Shown here piece by piece: positions 1 through 7,839 of a DNA stretch of 27,710 bases. The stretch is from Rhodospirillaceae bacterium (GTDB lineage: Bacteria; Pseudomonadota; Alphaproteobacteria; UBA7985). A program made the translations under genes and the position numbers. The stretch is from the NCBI GenBank assembly GCA_002700865.1, contig PAFB01000062.1:1-27710 (forward strand). The letters are read 5' to 3'. The first letter of the stretch is position 1. Every line of letters starts with the position of its first letter. Below the pieces are notes generated by a model. That model made no database searches and was not told the DNA's origin. It saw nothing but the letters and a program-made list of their open reading frames with translations.

Positions 1-54
1 CGGCCAGACCTGCCGCTGCGGACCTTCGGCGAACGGATGCTTACCACCATTTGA
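1..54 (+). CDS. 3' end of an unidentified upstream gene (partial)
   Basis: The first frame is open from the window edge to a TGA at 52-54 and would encode the C-terminal residues RPDLPLRTFGERMLTTI. The frame fits a gene ending 81 bases before add on the same strand, but 17 residues are too few to name a family. The other two forward frames are also open here, so the frame choice rests on the plausible stop and spacing only. Confidence 0.35.
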   Translation, partial: RPDLPLRTFGERMLTTI

Positions 55-83
55 TCGTTGGACAGATCAAGGTCCCTACCAAA

Positions 84-112
84 CCGGGCGCATCCTTCAT
101 TCCGACGCCCGG
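84..112 (+). promoter_or_regulatory. Inverted repeat upstream of add
   Basis: CCGGGCG (84-90) and CGCCCGG (106-112) form a perfect 7-bp inverted repeat around a 15-base loop. It lies 23 bases before the add start region. No T-run follows, so an intrinsic terminator for the upstream gene is unlikely. An operator or a leader hairpin is possible. This is read directly from sequence; the role is inference. Confidence 0.3.
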
Positions 113-135
113 CACAATGATAATAAGAGGAGAGC

Positions 136-1158
136 ATGATGCTCAAAGATTTTGGCGCGCATCCGGCGGACCGGGTGCCAAAGGCTGAACTACACGCTCA
201 TTTAGAGGGTACCATCCACGCGCCCGTTCTCCGCACACTGGCGGCGCGCAATGGGATCACCTTGCCCGATGGCGTCCTTGACGAGGCCGACAACTATCTG
301 TGGACTGACTTCAATGATTTTTTGAAGGTTTACGATCTTGCCACGTCGGCGATTAAGACGCCCGAAGACTACTACGACCTGACCCTCGACTATCTGGAAC
401 GCGTGGCGGCGGAAGGGGGCTTGTATGTTGAGCTTCTGGCCAGCCCGGATCATGTTTTTAACCTCGGCATGACTTTGAAAGACCAGCTCGACGCCATGGT
501 TCAGGCCATCGACGAAGCCCGCGAAAGTGTGGGCGTCGAAGCGCGGATCAGTCAGACCATTGTGCGCCACTATGGCCCGGAAAAGGCTATTGCCGCCGCC
601 ACAGCCATCGCTGATCATCCCCATCCCTATATCACCGGCTTTCAAATGGCTGGCGCAGAAGACGCCTATACACCAGCGGATTTCCGCCCGGCTTACGACA
701 TTGCTGTCGACGCAGGTTTGCGCTGCACAGCGCATACGGGGGAGTGGCTGGGGCCTGACTCCATGCGGGAAACGCTTGCGGCACTGCCCATGGTCGAGCG
801 GCTGGGGCATGGCGTTCGGGCGATCTATGATGCCGACTTGGTGCGTGAGTTGGCGGAGCGAAAAGTACCGTTTGAGGTCTGCCCCGGCTCCAACATCGCG
901 CTCAACGTCTTTCCCTCGCCCGAGGAACATGCTTTGCGCGGATTATGGGATGCAGGCTGCGTGATCACGCTGGCCTCTGACGATCCGCCATATTTCCACA
1001 CTTCTTTAGGGGCTGAGTACCGATTTGCGGTGGATGTCGCTGGACTGTCTGTGCCAGACCTTTACACCATTACGCGCAATGCCCTGCAGGCTGGCTTTAT
1101 GGACGAGGCGACGCGGTCCGCATTGATGATGCGGGTCGCGGCTTCGGAAGCCGCTTAA
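136..1158 (+). CDS. add: Adenosine deaminase
   Basis: Cytoplasmic metal-dependent hydrolase that converts (deoxy)adenosine to (deoxy)inosine plus ammonia in purine salvage. The 340 residues match the usual family length. Family motifs in order: the metal-binding HAH at 20-22 within AELHAHLEG, HTGE at 200-203 (metal His and catalytic Glu), RLGHG at 223-227, and SDDP at 281-284. RLGHG favours adenosine deaminase over the related adenine deaminases, which usually carry RIDHG. However, the SDDPPYF ending resembles the adenine-deaminase side of the family, so substrate is slightly uncertain. Two tandem ATGs occur at 136 and 139; GAGGAG at 127-132 is better spaced for the second. upp follows 40 bases downstream on the same strand, and the nucleoside transporter and deo genes sit nearby, which supports a salvage role. 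Confidence 0.9.
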   Translation: MMLKDFGAHPADRVPKAELHAHLEGTIHAPVLRTLAARNGITLPDGVLDEADNYLWTDFNDFLKVYDLATSAIKTPEDYYDLTLDYLERVAAEGGLYVELLASPDHVFNLGMTLKDQLDAMVQAIDEARESVGVEARISQTIVRHYGPEKAIAAATAIADHPHPYITGFQMAGAEDAYTPADFRPAYDIAVDAGLRCTAHTGEWLGPDSMRETLAALPMVERLGHGVRAIYDADLVRELAERKVPFEVCPGSNIALNVFPSPEEHALRGLWDAGCVITLASDDPPYFHTSLGAEYRFAVDVAGLSVPDLYTITRNALQAGFMDEATRSALMMRVAASEAA

Positions 1159-1198
1159 GCGGGGCAGGAAAGAAACATAGACGAAAGCGGGGTTTCTC

Positions 1199-1825
1199 TT
1201 GTCCGATACATTTAACGTCGTTGATCACCCGCTGGTGACTGACAAACTCAGCCAGTTGCGCGACGTAGCGACTGACATGGCACGGTTCCGGTCGCTGATG
1301 CATGATGTCAGCTTTATGCTTGGCTACGAAGCCCTGCGCGACTGGCCCATGGCAAAGCGATCTGTTGAAACGCCGCTCACGACCTTTGACGCGCCAGTGC
1401 GGGAACCGCTGCCGCTAAACGTGGTTTCGATTCTGAGGGCCGGTAATGGCTTTCTTGACGGCCTTCTGGCGCTGGAGCGGACGGCTCGGGTGGGTTTTGT
1501 TGGCCTGAAGCGTAACGAAGACACGCTGTTGCCTGAGCAGTATTACCTGAATTTGCCTGATGTCAGTCAGGGGGTGACTCTGGTTTGTGATCCGATGCTC
1601 GCAACCGGTGGTTCGTCATCCCATGCGGTGCAGCTGGTCAAGGATCAGGGCGCAAAGGACCTGAAATTCATCTGCCTGCTGGCTTCACCTGAAGGCGTGG
1701 CCAAGTTCAGCAAGGATCACCCCGACGTGCCGATTTTCTCGGCCTCGCTGGACGATCATCTGAATGAAAAGGGCTACATTGTGCCGGGCCTTGGCGATGC
1801 CGGGGATCGTCTTTACGGCACCTGA
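1199..1825 (+). CDS. upp: Uracil phosphoribosyltransferase
   Basis: Makes UMP and pyrophosphate from uracil and PRPP, recovering the base released by pyrimidine nucleoside phosphorolysis. The 208 residues are full length. HPLVTDKLSQLRD at 10-22 is the family N-terminus, SILRAG at 77-82 and RNEDTL at 105-110 are conserved, DPMLATGGS at 131-139 is the PRPP-binding loop, and PGLGDAGDRLYGT closes the protein as in E. coli Upp. The start is a TTG at 1199; no ATG or GTG gives the conserved N-terminus, and the next Met (residue 27) would remove it. Upstream ribosome binding is weak. The gene lies 40 bases after add, so the two are probably co-transcribed. A perfect hairpin follows 7 bases after the stop. 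Confidence 0.95.
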   Translation: MSDTFNVVDHPLVTDKLSQLRDVATDMARFRSLMHDVSFMLGYEALRDWPMAKRSVETPLTTFDAPVREPLPLNVVSILRAGNGFLDGLLALERTARVGFVGLKRNEDTLLPEQYYLNLPDVSQGVTLVCDPMLATGGSSSHAVQLVKDQGAKDLKFICLLASPEGVAKFSKDHPDVPIFSASLDDHLNEKGYIVPGLGDAGDRLYGT

Positions 1826-1832
1826 GTAATGG

Positions 1833-1853
1833 GGGCCCTGCACAACAGGGCCC
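1833..1853 (+). terminator. Terminator-like hairpin after upp
   Basis: GGGCCCTG (1833-1840) and CAGGGCCC (1846-1853) form a perfect 8-bp GC-rich stem with a CACAA loop, placed between upp and the converging gene at 1891-2469. There is no T-run on either side, so it is not a canonical intrinsic terminator. It could still stop or stabilise the ends of both converging transcripts. Confidence 0.5.
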
Positions 1854-1890
1854 GAACAGAGCGGGGCAAGAGAGGACAGGACAGGACGCG

Positions 1891-2469
1891 CTATTCAGCG
1901 CCCTCTGCGTGTTCTTCTACACCGTCTTCATTCGCCAAAGTCTTCCGTTCCTGCAAAGCGCGCAGAGCGTCGTTAGCGAGTAGAACGGGTTTGACCTCGT
2001 TGACAATATCGGGAAGAGGCTGCAGAGCTGCGGCCTTTGAACCCTGTTCCAACATGCGTTGAACGCGGATTGTCTGGGGTTTATCCAACACGCCCGATAC
2101 CGATGGCGCCCCGGTGATCGACGTCATGACAACATCCAGAGACCCTTCCATCCCCTCCAGGCCGTCTTCGCTTGCACCCATACCCTGTGCATCGAGTTTG
2201 TAAACATGGTGTGCGTCGCTGCCGGGTAGGCTTAGAATCAGATACAGTGGATCAACCTGCCATTTTCCGAAGGAAAGCGGCAGTTCGGTGTCGCCTTCGG
2301 CTGTGATTTCCAGCAGGCCATTGCTGTAAAAACGGTAAAATTGACCATCATCCCCAGCCAGCATTTTCCCCCCTAACGCGAGAGACAAATCCGCACCCTT
2401 TAGAGGGAGGCTCTGTGCTGTGGTGGAAAGGGTCAGGGCTGAAATTGCGCCTAAGACAAGAGTTCTCAT
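1891..2469 (-). CDS. Small exported protein of unknown function
   Basis: I do not recognise this 192-residue protein. It starts at an ATG with GGGAA upstream and has a short hydrophobic N-terminal segment (MRTLVLGAISALTLSTTAQS) that reads as a Sec signal peptide with cleavage near residues 17-20. There is no lipobox cysteine, so a periplasmic location is likely. The mature part is acidic with alternating hydrophobic residues, suggesting a small beta-rich domain, and ends in a Glu-rich tail. It lies 92 bases downstream of deoB on the same strand and has a possible promoter of its own, so it may not belong to the nucleoside operon. It converges on upp. Function cannot be inferred from context alone. 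Confidence 0.7.
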   Translation of the reverse strand: MRTLVLGAISALTLSTTAQSLPLKGADLSLALGGKMLAGDDGQFYRFYSNGLLEITAEGDTELPLSFGKWQVDPLYLILSLPGSDAHHVYKLDAQGMGASEDGLEGMEGSLDVVMTSITGAPSVSGVLDKPQTIRVQRMLEQGSKAAALQPLPDIVNEVKPVLLANDALRALQERKTLANEDGVEEHAEGAE

Positions 2470-2496
2470 GAGGAAATTCCCAAAATATGCTGCGGC

Positions 2497-2523
2497 TTTA
2501 TAGCAGATACCGAGGGTTGTCGA
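2497..2523 (-). promoter_or_regulatory. Possible sigma-70 promoter for the small exported protein
   Basis: On the minus strand TCGACA (plus 2518-2523) is five of six to the -35 consensus and TATAAA (plus 2497-2502) is five of six to the -10 consensus. The spacer is only 15 bases, shorter than the optimum. The -10 lies about 27 bases before the ATG, leaving room for the GGGAA ribosome site. Confidence 0.35.
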
Positions 2524-2561
2524 AAAGAGTGTTTCTTCACGTAATAACGTATATATGCCAC

Positions 2562-3797
2562 TTAAAGCACTGAATTTCCGCCAAAAAGTGGACTAAGTTG
2601 CAAATGTTTCGCCAAAGTCGCGCCCATATCGGCAAAGGTGGACGAGGTGCCAATGTTCATGCCCTTTGGGGCAGCTGGGCCAAAGAACAACATAGGCACT
2701 TGCTCGCGCGTGTGATCGGTTCCGCGCCAAGTCGGATCATTGCCGTGGTCCGCAGTCCACAGCACCAAATCACCATCACGAAGCAGGGGAAACAGCTCAG
2801 GCAAGCGGCTATCCCAGTATTCCAGCGCCGAGGCGTAGCCTTCAGGCAGGCGGCGATGACCGAATTTACTGTCGAAATCAACGAAGTTGGTAAAGATCAA
2901 ATCGCCATCACTGGCCCGTCGCGCTACATCGAGCGTACTGTCCCAAAGCGCTTCAAGGCCGCTGACTTTGCTGGTGCGCGAGATTGAACGGTGCGCAAAG
3001 ATGTCTTCGATTTTGCCCACCGACCACACCAACCCACCTGCCTGGACCACCCGGTCAAGCAGGTTGTTGACCGGCGGTGGGACTGCATAGTCCTTGCGAT
3101 TACCGGTACGGCGGAAGTCGCTGGGATCATTGCCGATGAAGGGTCGTGCGATGACTCGACCGATGTTGAGCGGGTCGCACAATTTTCGCGCCGCCTCGCA
3201 CACTTGATAGAGGCGCGCGAGGCCAAAGGTTTCTTCGTGTGCAGCGATCTGAAAGACTGAATCGGCGCTGGTGTAGACAATCGGCTGATCCGTCCGGCAG
3301 TGCTCTTCGCCCAATTCGTTGATAATGGCTGTACCGCTGGCGTGCTTGTTCCCCAAAACACCGCCCAAGCCGCATTCCTGCGTCAGAGCCTCGATCAGCG
3401 TGTCGGGAAAACATGGAATTTCGCGCGGGAAATAGCCCCAGTCCACGTCAACCGCCGAGCCGCAAATCTCGTAGTGGCCACTGGGCGTATCCTTGCCCAG
3501 CGACGTCTCGATTGCAGAGCCAACAACGCCCACGTAGCCCGATGATGGCCATTCCAGGCCCGCCGGAACCTCGCCGGTTGCATTCTGGCACGCCAAACCC
3601 AGTCCGAGGCGGGAAAGGTGAGGCAAGTGCAGTGGCGATCCATGCTTTGCTCGCCAATTGGCGAGGTTGCCCAAGGTATTGGCCCCTGTATCCGGGATGG
3701 TTTCGCCGGTATCGGTGTCGATATTGAAGAAATCAGCCGCATCAGGCGCGCCGCCACAACCAACGCTATCGCACAGCAGAATGAAGGCACGCGCCAT
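2562..3797 (-). CDS. deoB: Phosphopentomutase
   Basis: Cytoplasmic enzyme interconverting (deoxy)ribose-1-phosphate and (deoxy)ribose-5-phosphate, the step after nucleoside phosphorolysis. The 411 residues match the alkaline-phosphatase-superfamily DeoB. Visible motifs: N-terminal metal ligand Asp10 in FILLCDSVGCGGAPDA; PDTGANTLGN at 35-44; the GKDTPSGH segment at 101-108, where Thr104 corresponds to the phosphorylated active-site Thr; and the C-terminal metal motif TADHGNDPTWRGTDHTRE. The ATG start lies 2 bases after the deoA stop, so the two are tightly coupled. It is the last metabolic gene of the minus-strand unit. No convincing terminator follows, so transcripts could run into the small exported gene. 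Confidence 0.96.
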   Translation of the reverse strand: MARAFILLCDSVGCGGAPDAADFFNIDTDTGETIPDTGANTLGNLANWRAKHGSPLHLPHLSRLGLGLACQNATGEVPAGLEWPSSGYVGVVGSAIETSLGKDTPSGHYEICGSAVDVDWGYFPREIPCFPDTLIEALTQECGLGGVLGNKHASGTAIINELGEEHCRTDQPIVYTSADSVFQIAAHEETFGLARLYQVCEAARKLCDPLNIGRVIARPFIGNDPSDFRRTGNRKDYAVPPPVNNLLDRVVQAGGLVWSVGKIEDIFAHRSISRTSKVSGLEALWDSTLDVARRASDGDLIFTNFVDFDSKFGHRRLPEGYASALEYWDSRLPELFPLLRDGDLVLWTADHGNDPTWRGTDHTREQVPMLFFGPAAPKGMNIGTSSTFADMGATLAKHLQLSPLFGGNSVL

Positions 3798-3799
3798 GG

Positions 3800-5128
3800 T
3801 CAGCGCACCACATCGAGTTCAAGGGGGCGGGGGGATGGGCGTCCTTCGCTGACTTCGACAGCGGCCCGAACCGCTGTAGCGGCGCTCTCAAAGGCGGCTT
3901 CGTCGGCGGCATGAACTAAGGCAAGCGGGCTTGCATCGGGTCCAACTTCGACCCCTGCACCAGCAATGTCGCTAAGCCCAACGGCATGGTCAATCGGCGC
4001 GCCGGGTTGAGTCCGTCCACCGCCCAACCCGATGATAGCAATGCCCAGATCGCGGGTTGCATGGGCGAAAACAAAACCGCGCCGGTCGGCAAAAACAGGG
4101 CGCGCGACAGCGGCTTGGGACAGGTGTTTGTCAGGGTGTTCAGCAAAGTCTGTAGGGCCGCCCAACCCGGCAACCATTCGGCCAAACTTCTCCAGCGCTG
4201 AGCCGTCATCCAATGAGCCCCGCGCCACTTCTCGCGCCGTTACAGGGCTAGAGATCCGCCCGCTGTTGACCAGCATTTCGCCAACCAGCGCCACACAAAT
4301 TGTGATCAGCCGTTCGTCGGCTTCGCTCGGGTTGGTCATCGCCATTACGGCTTCGCGAACCTCGACGGCATTGCCAGCTGTTTGCCCCAGAACCCAGTTC
4401 ATGTTGGTTATCAGCGCGGACGTCTGGCATCCAGCGGCGTTGGCAACATCCACAATCGACCGCGCCAGTCCGCGCGCATCGTCCAGCGTGGCCATGAAAG
4501 CGCCGTTACCAACTTTCACGTCCATCACCAGCGATTGAAGGCCCGCCGCCAGCTTTTTCGACAGGATAGAAGCGGTGATTAGATCAATGCTCTCTACCGT
4601 CCCGGTAATGTCTCGCACACCATAGATAACGCGGTCAGCAGGCGCGAGATTGGCAGTCTGTCCGATGATGGCGACGCCATTGCTCTTGACCAGATTACGG
4701 AAGGTCGCGTTGTCCGGGGCAACGGTATAGCCGGGGATGGCCTCAAACTTGTCGACTGTGCCGCCGGTATGGCCAAGGCCCCGGCCTGCAATCATTGGTA
4801 CAAACAACCCACAGGCCGCTGCCATAGGACCGAGCAGGAGGGAAACCTTGTCGCCCACACCGCCGGTGGAGTGCTTGTCAGCAATCGGACCGGGCAGGTC
4901 AAGGTCGTCCCATTGCAGCCGCTCACCGCTGTCTCGCATGGCAAGGGTCAGGGCGCGGCGTTCTTCGACTGTCATCTTCTGGAAAATGGTCGCCATGGCA
5001 AAGGCTGAGACCTGCTCTCGGGCAACAGTCTCGTCGGTTACGCCTTGGATAAAGGCGCGAATTTCGTCATCCGTAAGCTCCTTGCCGTCGCGTTTGCGGA
5101 TGATGGTTTCCTGAGGGATATACGCCAC
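3800..5128 (-). CDS. deoA: Thymidine (pyrimidine-nucleoside) phosphorylase
   Basis: Splits thymidine or deoxyuridine with phosphate into the base and 2-deoxyribose-1-phosphate, which DeoB then isomerises. The 442 residues are typical of the family. The N-terminal helical domain is followed by the phosphate-binding DKHSTGGVGDKVSL at 84-97 and GRGLGHTGGTVDK at 115-127, the latter being the family signature. The C-terminal domain, including GLGGGRTQPG, is complete. It sits between cdd (16 bases upstream) and deoB (2 bases downstream). Both the family and the downstream deoB fit a catabolic role. Whether it also accepts uridine cannot be read from sequence. Confidence 0.96.
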   Translation of the reverse strand: MAYIPQETIIRKRDGKELTDDEIRAFIQGVTDETVAREQVSAFAMATIFQKMTVEERRALTLAMRDSGERLQWDDLDLPGPIADKHSTGGVGDKVSLLLGPMAAACGLFVPMIAGRGLGHTGGTVDKFEAIPGYTVAPDNATFRNLVKSNGVAIIGQTANLAPADRVIYGVRDITGTVESIDLITASILSKKLAAGLQSLVMDVKVGNGAFMATLDDARGLARSIVDVANAAGCQTSALITNMNWVLGQTAGNAVEVREAVMAMTNPSEADERLITICVALVGEMLVNSGRISSPVTAREVARGSLDDGSALEKFGRMVAGLGGPTDFAEHPDKHLSQAAVARPVFADRRGFVFAHATRDLGIAIIGLGGGRTQPGAPIDHAVGLSDIAGAGVEVGPDASPLALVHAADEAAFESAATAVRAAVEVSEGRPSPRPLELDVVR

Positions 5129-5144
5129 AAAGCGCTCCTATGAC

Positions 5145-5549
5145 CTAGCTATGGAGTTGTTCTGCGCCAAAGACGTGGGGGTAAAGGTCGGCGAAGGTTA
5201 GGGTCTTGATGATGCCGCGCTCGGGGTGGGCGAGGTGAACGGTGACACTGGCGGTGTCGTCGATGAACTCCAGTAGCCTTTGACGACATAAGCCGCAAGG
5301 CATGCAAGGGTCGTCGGAGTTGCCGATAACCAGCAACTCCTGAACTTTCCGACCGCCGGCAACAATCATATGCGAGATCGCAGATGGCTCCGCGCACCAA
5401 CCCGACGGATAAGCGGCGTTTTCAATGTTGCAGCCGGCGTGAATATCGCCATTTTCGTCCCGGATCGCCGCGCCAACAAAGAAGTTGGAGTAGGGCGCGT
5501 GGGCGCGCGACTGGGCGGCTTTGGCGGCTTCGAAAAGATCCTGAGCCAC
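5145..5549 (-). CDS. cdd: Cytidine deaminase
   Basis: Deaminates cytidine and deoxycytidine to uridine and deoxyuridine. The 134-residue size is that of the homotetrameric class. Zinc ligands are Cys52 in WCAEP and Cys85 and Cys88 in PCGLCRQ, with catalytic Glu54; GCNIENAAYP at 39-48 binds substrate. The start is GTG, and its first base is the last base of the preceding permease stop (TAGTG on the minus strand). This ties its translation to that of the transporter. Its product (uridine, deoxyuridine) feeds the deoA gene immediately downstream. Confidence 0.96.
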   Translation of the reverse strand: MAQDLFEAAKAAQSRAHAPYSNFFVGAAIRDENGDIHAGCNIENAAYPSGWCAEPSAISHMIVAGGRKVQELLVIGNSDDPCMPCGLCRQRLLEFIDDTASVTVHLAHPERGIIKTLTFADLYPHVFGAEQLHS

Positions 5550-6541
5550 TATTCACGCTCCTTAACATAGGGTCGCCCGACAGCCTTGGGTGCGCGGGCA
5601 GTGCCCACAAACCCGGCCAAGACCACCACCACCAGAATATAGGGCAGGGCCTCGAAGAACTGGCTGGGGATTTGGGTCAGGATGCCTTCGGAAGCGCCGT
5701 CCAGACGGTCCTTCACGGCGAACAGGAAGCCGAACAGCAGGCAACCAAGCATGGCCTGGAATGGACGCCACTTGCCGAAAATAACGGCGGCCAGCGCCAG
5801 ATAGCCCATATCGGCAGACATGCCCGGCGTGAAGCTCGCGATGTTTGAGGTCGACAGATAGGCCCCGCCGATGCCGCAAAGCGCACCGGCAATGGTCACG
5901 GCAGCATAGCGATAGGCGGTGACGCTCGCACCGGCTGTGTCGATGGCCTGTGGCTCTTCGCCAACAAACCGCAGACGCAGGCCAAAACGTGTCTGTATCA
6001 GCACCCACCACGTCCCGATCACGGTGATAAAGGCGAGAATGATCAGCCATCCGTGGATCGACAGAATGTTGAGAAGCAAGGGGTTCTCACTCAGGCCCGG
6101 TGCAAGGTCGAGCCAAAATTGTTTGGGAATGAGGCCTTGCAGGCGTTCCCAACCGGTCGAACCCGGCCCGCCAAGGTTCGGAGTATCTCCACCTTTGGCG
6201 AACAACGCGTGGCCGATGGTCTTGGTCAGACCGACGGCGAGGAAGTTAATCGCCAGACCGGAAATCACGTGATCCCCGCGGAAGGTGATGGTGGCCAAGC
6301 CGTGAAGCCAGCCAAAAACAATGCACGCTCCCATGGCCGCAAACAGGCCAGCCAGACCAAAGCCGGCATAGTGCGCAACCGTGGCACTGACAAAGGCACC
6401 AATCAGCAGCTTACCTTCCAGCCCGATATCAACAATACCTGCGCGCTCTGAGAACACGCCCGCCATGGCTGCAAAAATCAGGATCGGCGTGAAGCGCAGG
6501 GTAGATTGCGCCAAAGAGAGCATGAGTTCGATGAATTCCAT
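5549..6541 (-). CDS. Nucleoside ABC transporter, second permease subunit
   Basis: Inner-membrane permease of the branched-chain amino acid/ribose permease superfamily (BPD_transp_2), of the type paired with BMP-family binding proteins (NupQ/YufQ-like). The 330 residues form about eight to ten hydrophobic segments. The conserved ERAGIVDIGLEGKLLIGAF near residues 32-50 and the cytoplasmic coupling region around LRFVGEEPQAIDTAG are present, and the C-terminus carries a short charged tail. Its ATG shares one base with the stop of the upstream permease (TGATG), and its own stop shares one base with the cdd start. Substrate as nucleosides is inferred from the family and from cdd/deoA/deoB in the same unit. 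Confidence 0.92.
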   Translation of the reverse strand: MEFIELMLSLAQSTLRFTPILIFAAMAGVFSERAGIVDIGLEGKLLIGAFVSATVAHYAGFGLAGLFAAMGACIVFGWLHGLATITFRGDHVISGLAINFLAVGLTKTIGHALFAKGGDTPNLGGPGSTGWERLQGLIPKQFWLDLAPGLSENPLLLNILSIHGWLIILAFITVIGTWWVLIQTRFGLRLRFVGEEPQAIDTAGASVTAYRYAAVTIAGALCGIGGAYLSTSNIASFTPGMSADMGYLALAAVIFGKWRPFQAMLGCLLFGFLFAVKDRLDGASEGILTQIPSQFFEALPYILVVVVLAGFVGTARAPKAVGRPYVKERE

Positions 6542-7839
6542 CAGGCGCGCTCCTCACCAATCTCTTCTTTGACAAAGCCCCAGCCACCCAGAATCCGGGT
6601 TGCAAACCATTGCACCGCCCAGACAACCATCAGGTAAAGCGCGCCGGTAAACAGCACGACCAAGCCTTGAAGCGCGACAACGATTTCCTTGTCGATATCC
6701 AGCTTGGGCCGAATGAACTGGCCTTTGAGCTGGATCACCTCGCCCCATTGAAACAGCGAACCAAACAGCAGCGCGGCGAGAATGATGCCAAAGGGGTGAT
6801 TGCGGCCCATCAGGGCAACGGCGATGCCGACAAAGCCCAGACCAACCAGCCCGGTTTCGCGCAAAACGTGCTCAGAATCCGAACCGTTGCCAAGAATGAT
6901 GTTGGTGGTCGCCAGACCGGCCAGCGCGCCGGAGATGCAAACAGTCATCACCATAGTACGAGGCACGTTGACCCCGCCGTATCGTGCTGCGGTCTGGTTG
7001 AAACCGACAGCACGGATGGCGTAGCCCCACTTGGTCCGCCAGACAAAGAACCAGAAGCCAACAGCCAGCAACAAAGCAAACAAGAACGAGACATTGGCCG
7101 CGCTGTTCTTCATCGAGCGCGCCATGGCGCGTTCGTTCCAGAAGTCAGCATGCTGCGCTTTGATATCTTTTACCTTCAGGCCGGCGTCTTTAAATTCCTG
7201 GTACTGCGCTTCCAGACCGATGAGTTGGTACTGGTAGAAATCACCCAGCTTCCACAGCCACCAGCTTTCCGGGAAAAGCGGCGACTTGGGGTCGCCGGGT
7301 GTCTCTGGGTTCTGGAACCAGCCGGTTAGCAGGAACAGCACCAACGAGAACGCGATTGCGTTGAACATGATGGTTGTGATGACCAGGTGAGAGCCGCGAT
7401 AGGCTTGCAGATACCCCGGTATCGCTGCCCAGGCAGCACCCCCCAAAGCTGAGAACAGGAACAGGATAGGCACGGCCAGAAAACCGGGAAGCAGCAAACT
7501 GATATCGCCGGTGAAATGCCCCATCATCAGCAGGGCAATCCCTGTCATGGCGATACCGCCGACCAGCCCCTGACCCTCGCCGCCAATGTTGAACAGCCCG
7601 GCATGGAAAGCCAGCGCAACCGCCATTCCCGTGAACATCAGGGTGGTGGCGTAATAGATCGACTGCCCAATACCCACGGGGCTGAGCAGAACGTCGGTGA
7701 TATACAACTGAACCGCCTGCACCGGGTTCTGTCCAATCAGTACGATCAGCAGTCCAGCAACGGCAAAGGCCAGCACCAGCTGCAGCAGCGGCACAAGGCC
7801 GTAATTGATCAGGGGATGGAGTTCGCGTGACTGGCTCAT
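6541..7839 (-). CDS. Nucleoside ABC transporter, first permease subunit, with a periplasmic-size insertion
   Basis: Partner inner-membrane permease (NupP/YufP-like). Conserved FHAGLFNIGGEGQGLVGG at 78-95 and the coupling segment GYAIRAVGFNQTAARYGG around 272-290 identify the family. At 432 residues it is longer than the roughly 350-370 usual for this subunit. The excess maps to about residues 174-248, a hydrophilic, aromatic and Lys-rich stretch between two membrane segments. The ATG overlaps the ATPase stop by four bases (ATGA), and its stop overlaps the next permease start. The transporter would move nucleosides from the BMP protein into the cytoplasm. Confidence 0.92.
   Translation of the reverse strand: MSQSRELHPLINYGLVPLLQLVLAFAVAGLLIVLIGQNPVQAVQLYITDVLLSPVGIGQSIYYATTLMFTGMAVALAFHAGLFNIGGEGQGLVGGIAMTGIALLMMGHFTGDISLLLPGFLAVPILFLFSALGGAAWAAIPGYLQAYRGSHLVITTIMFNAIAFSLVLFLLTGWFQNPETPGDPKSPLFPESWWLWKLGDFYQYQLIGLEAQYQEFKDAGLKVKDIKAQHADFWNERAMARSMKNSAANVSFLFALLLAVGFWFFVWRTKWGYAIRAVGFNQTAARYGGVNVPRTMVMTVCISGALAGLATTNIILGNGSDSEHVLRETGLVGLGFVGIAVALMGRNHPFGIILAALLFGSLFQWGEVIQLKGQFIRPKLDIDKEIVVALQGLVVLFTGALYLMVVWAVQWFATRILGGWGFVKEEIGEERA

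Noticed and set aside
96..124. TTCATT-N17-GATAAT as an add promoter
   Set aside because: The -10 is good, but transcription would begin inside the ribosome binding site at 127-132, leaving no leader, and the -35 matches only three of six.
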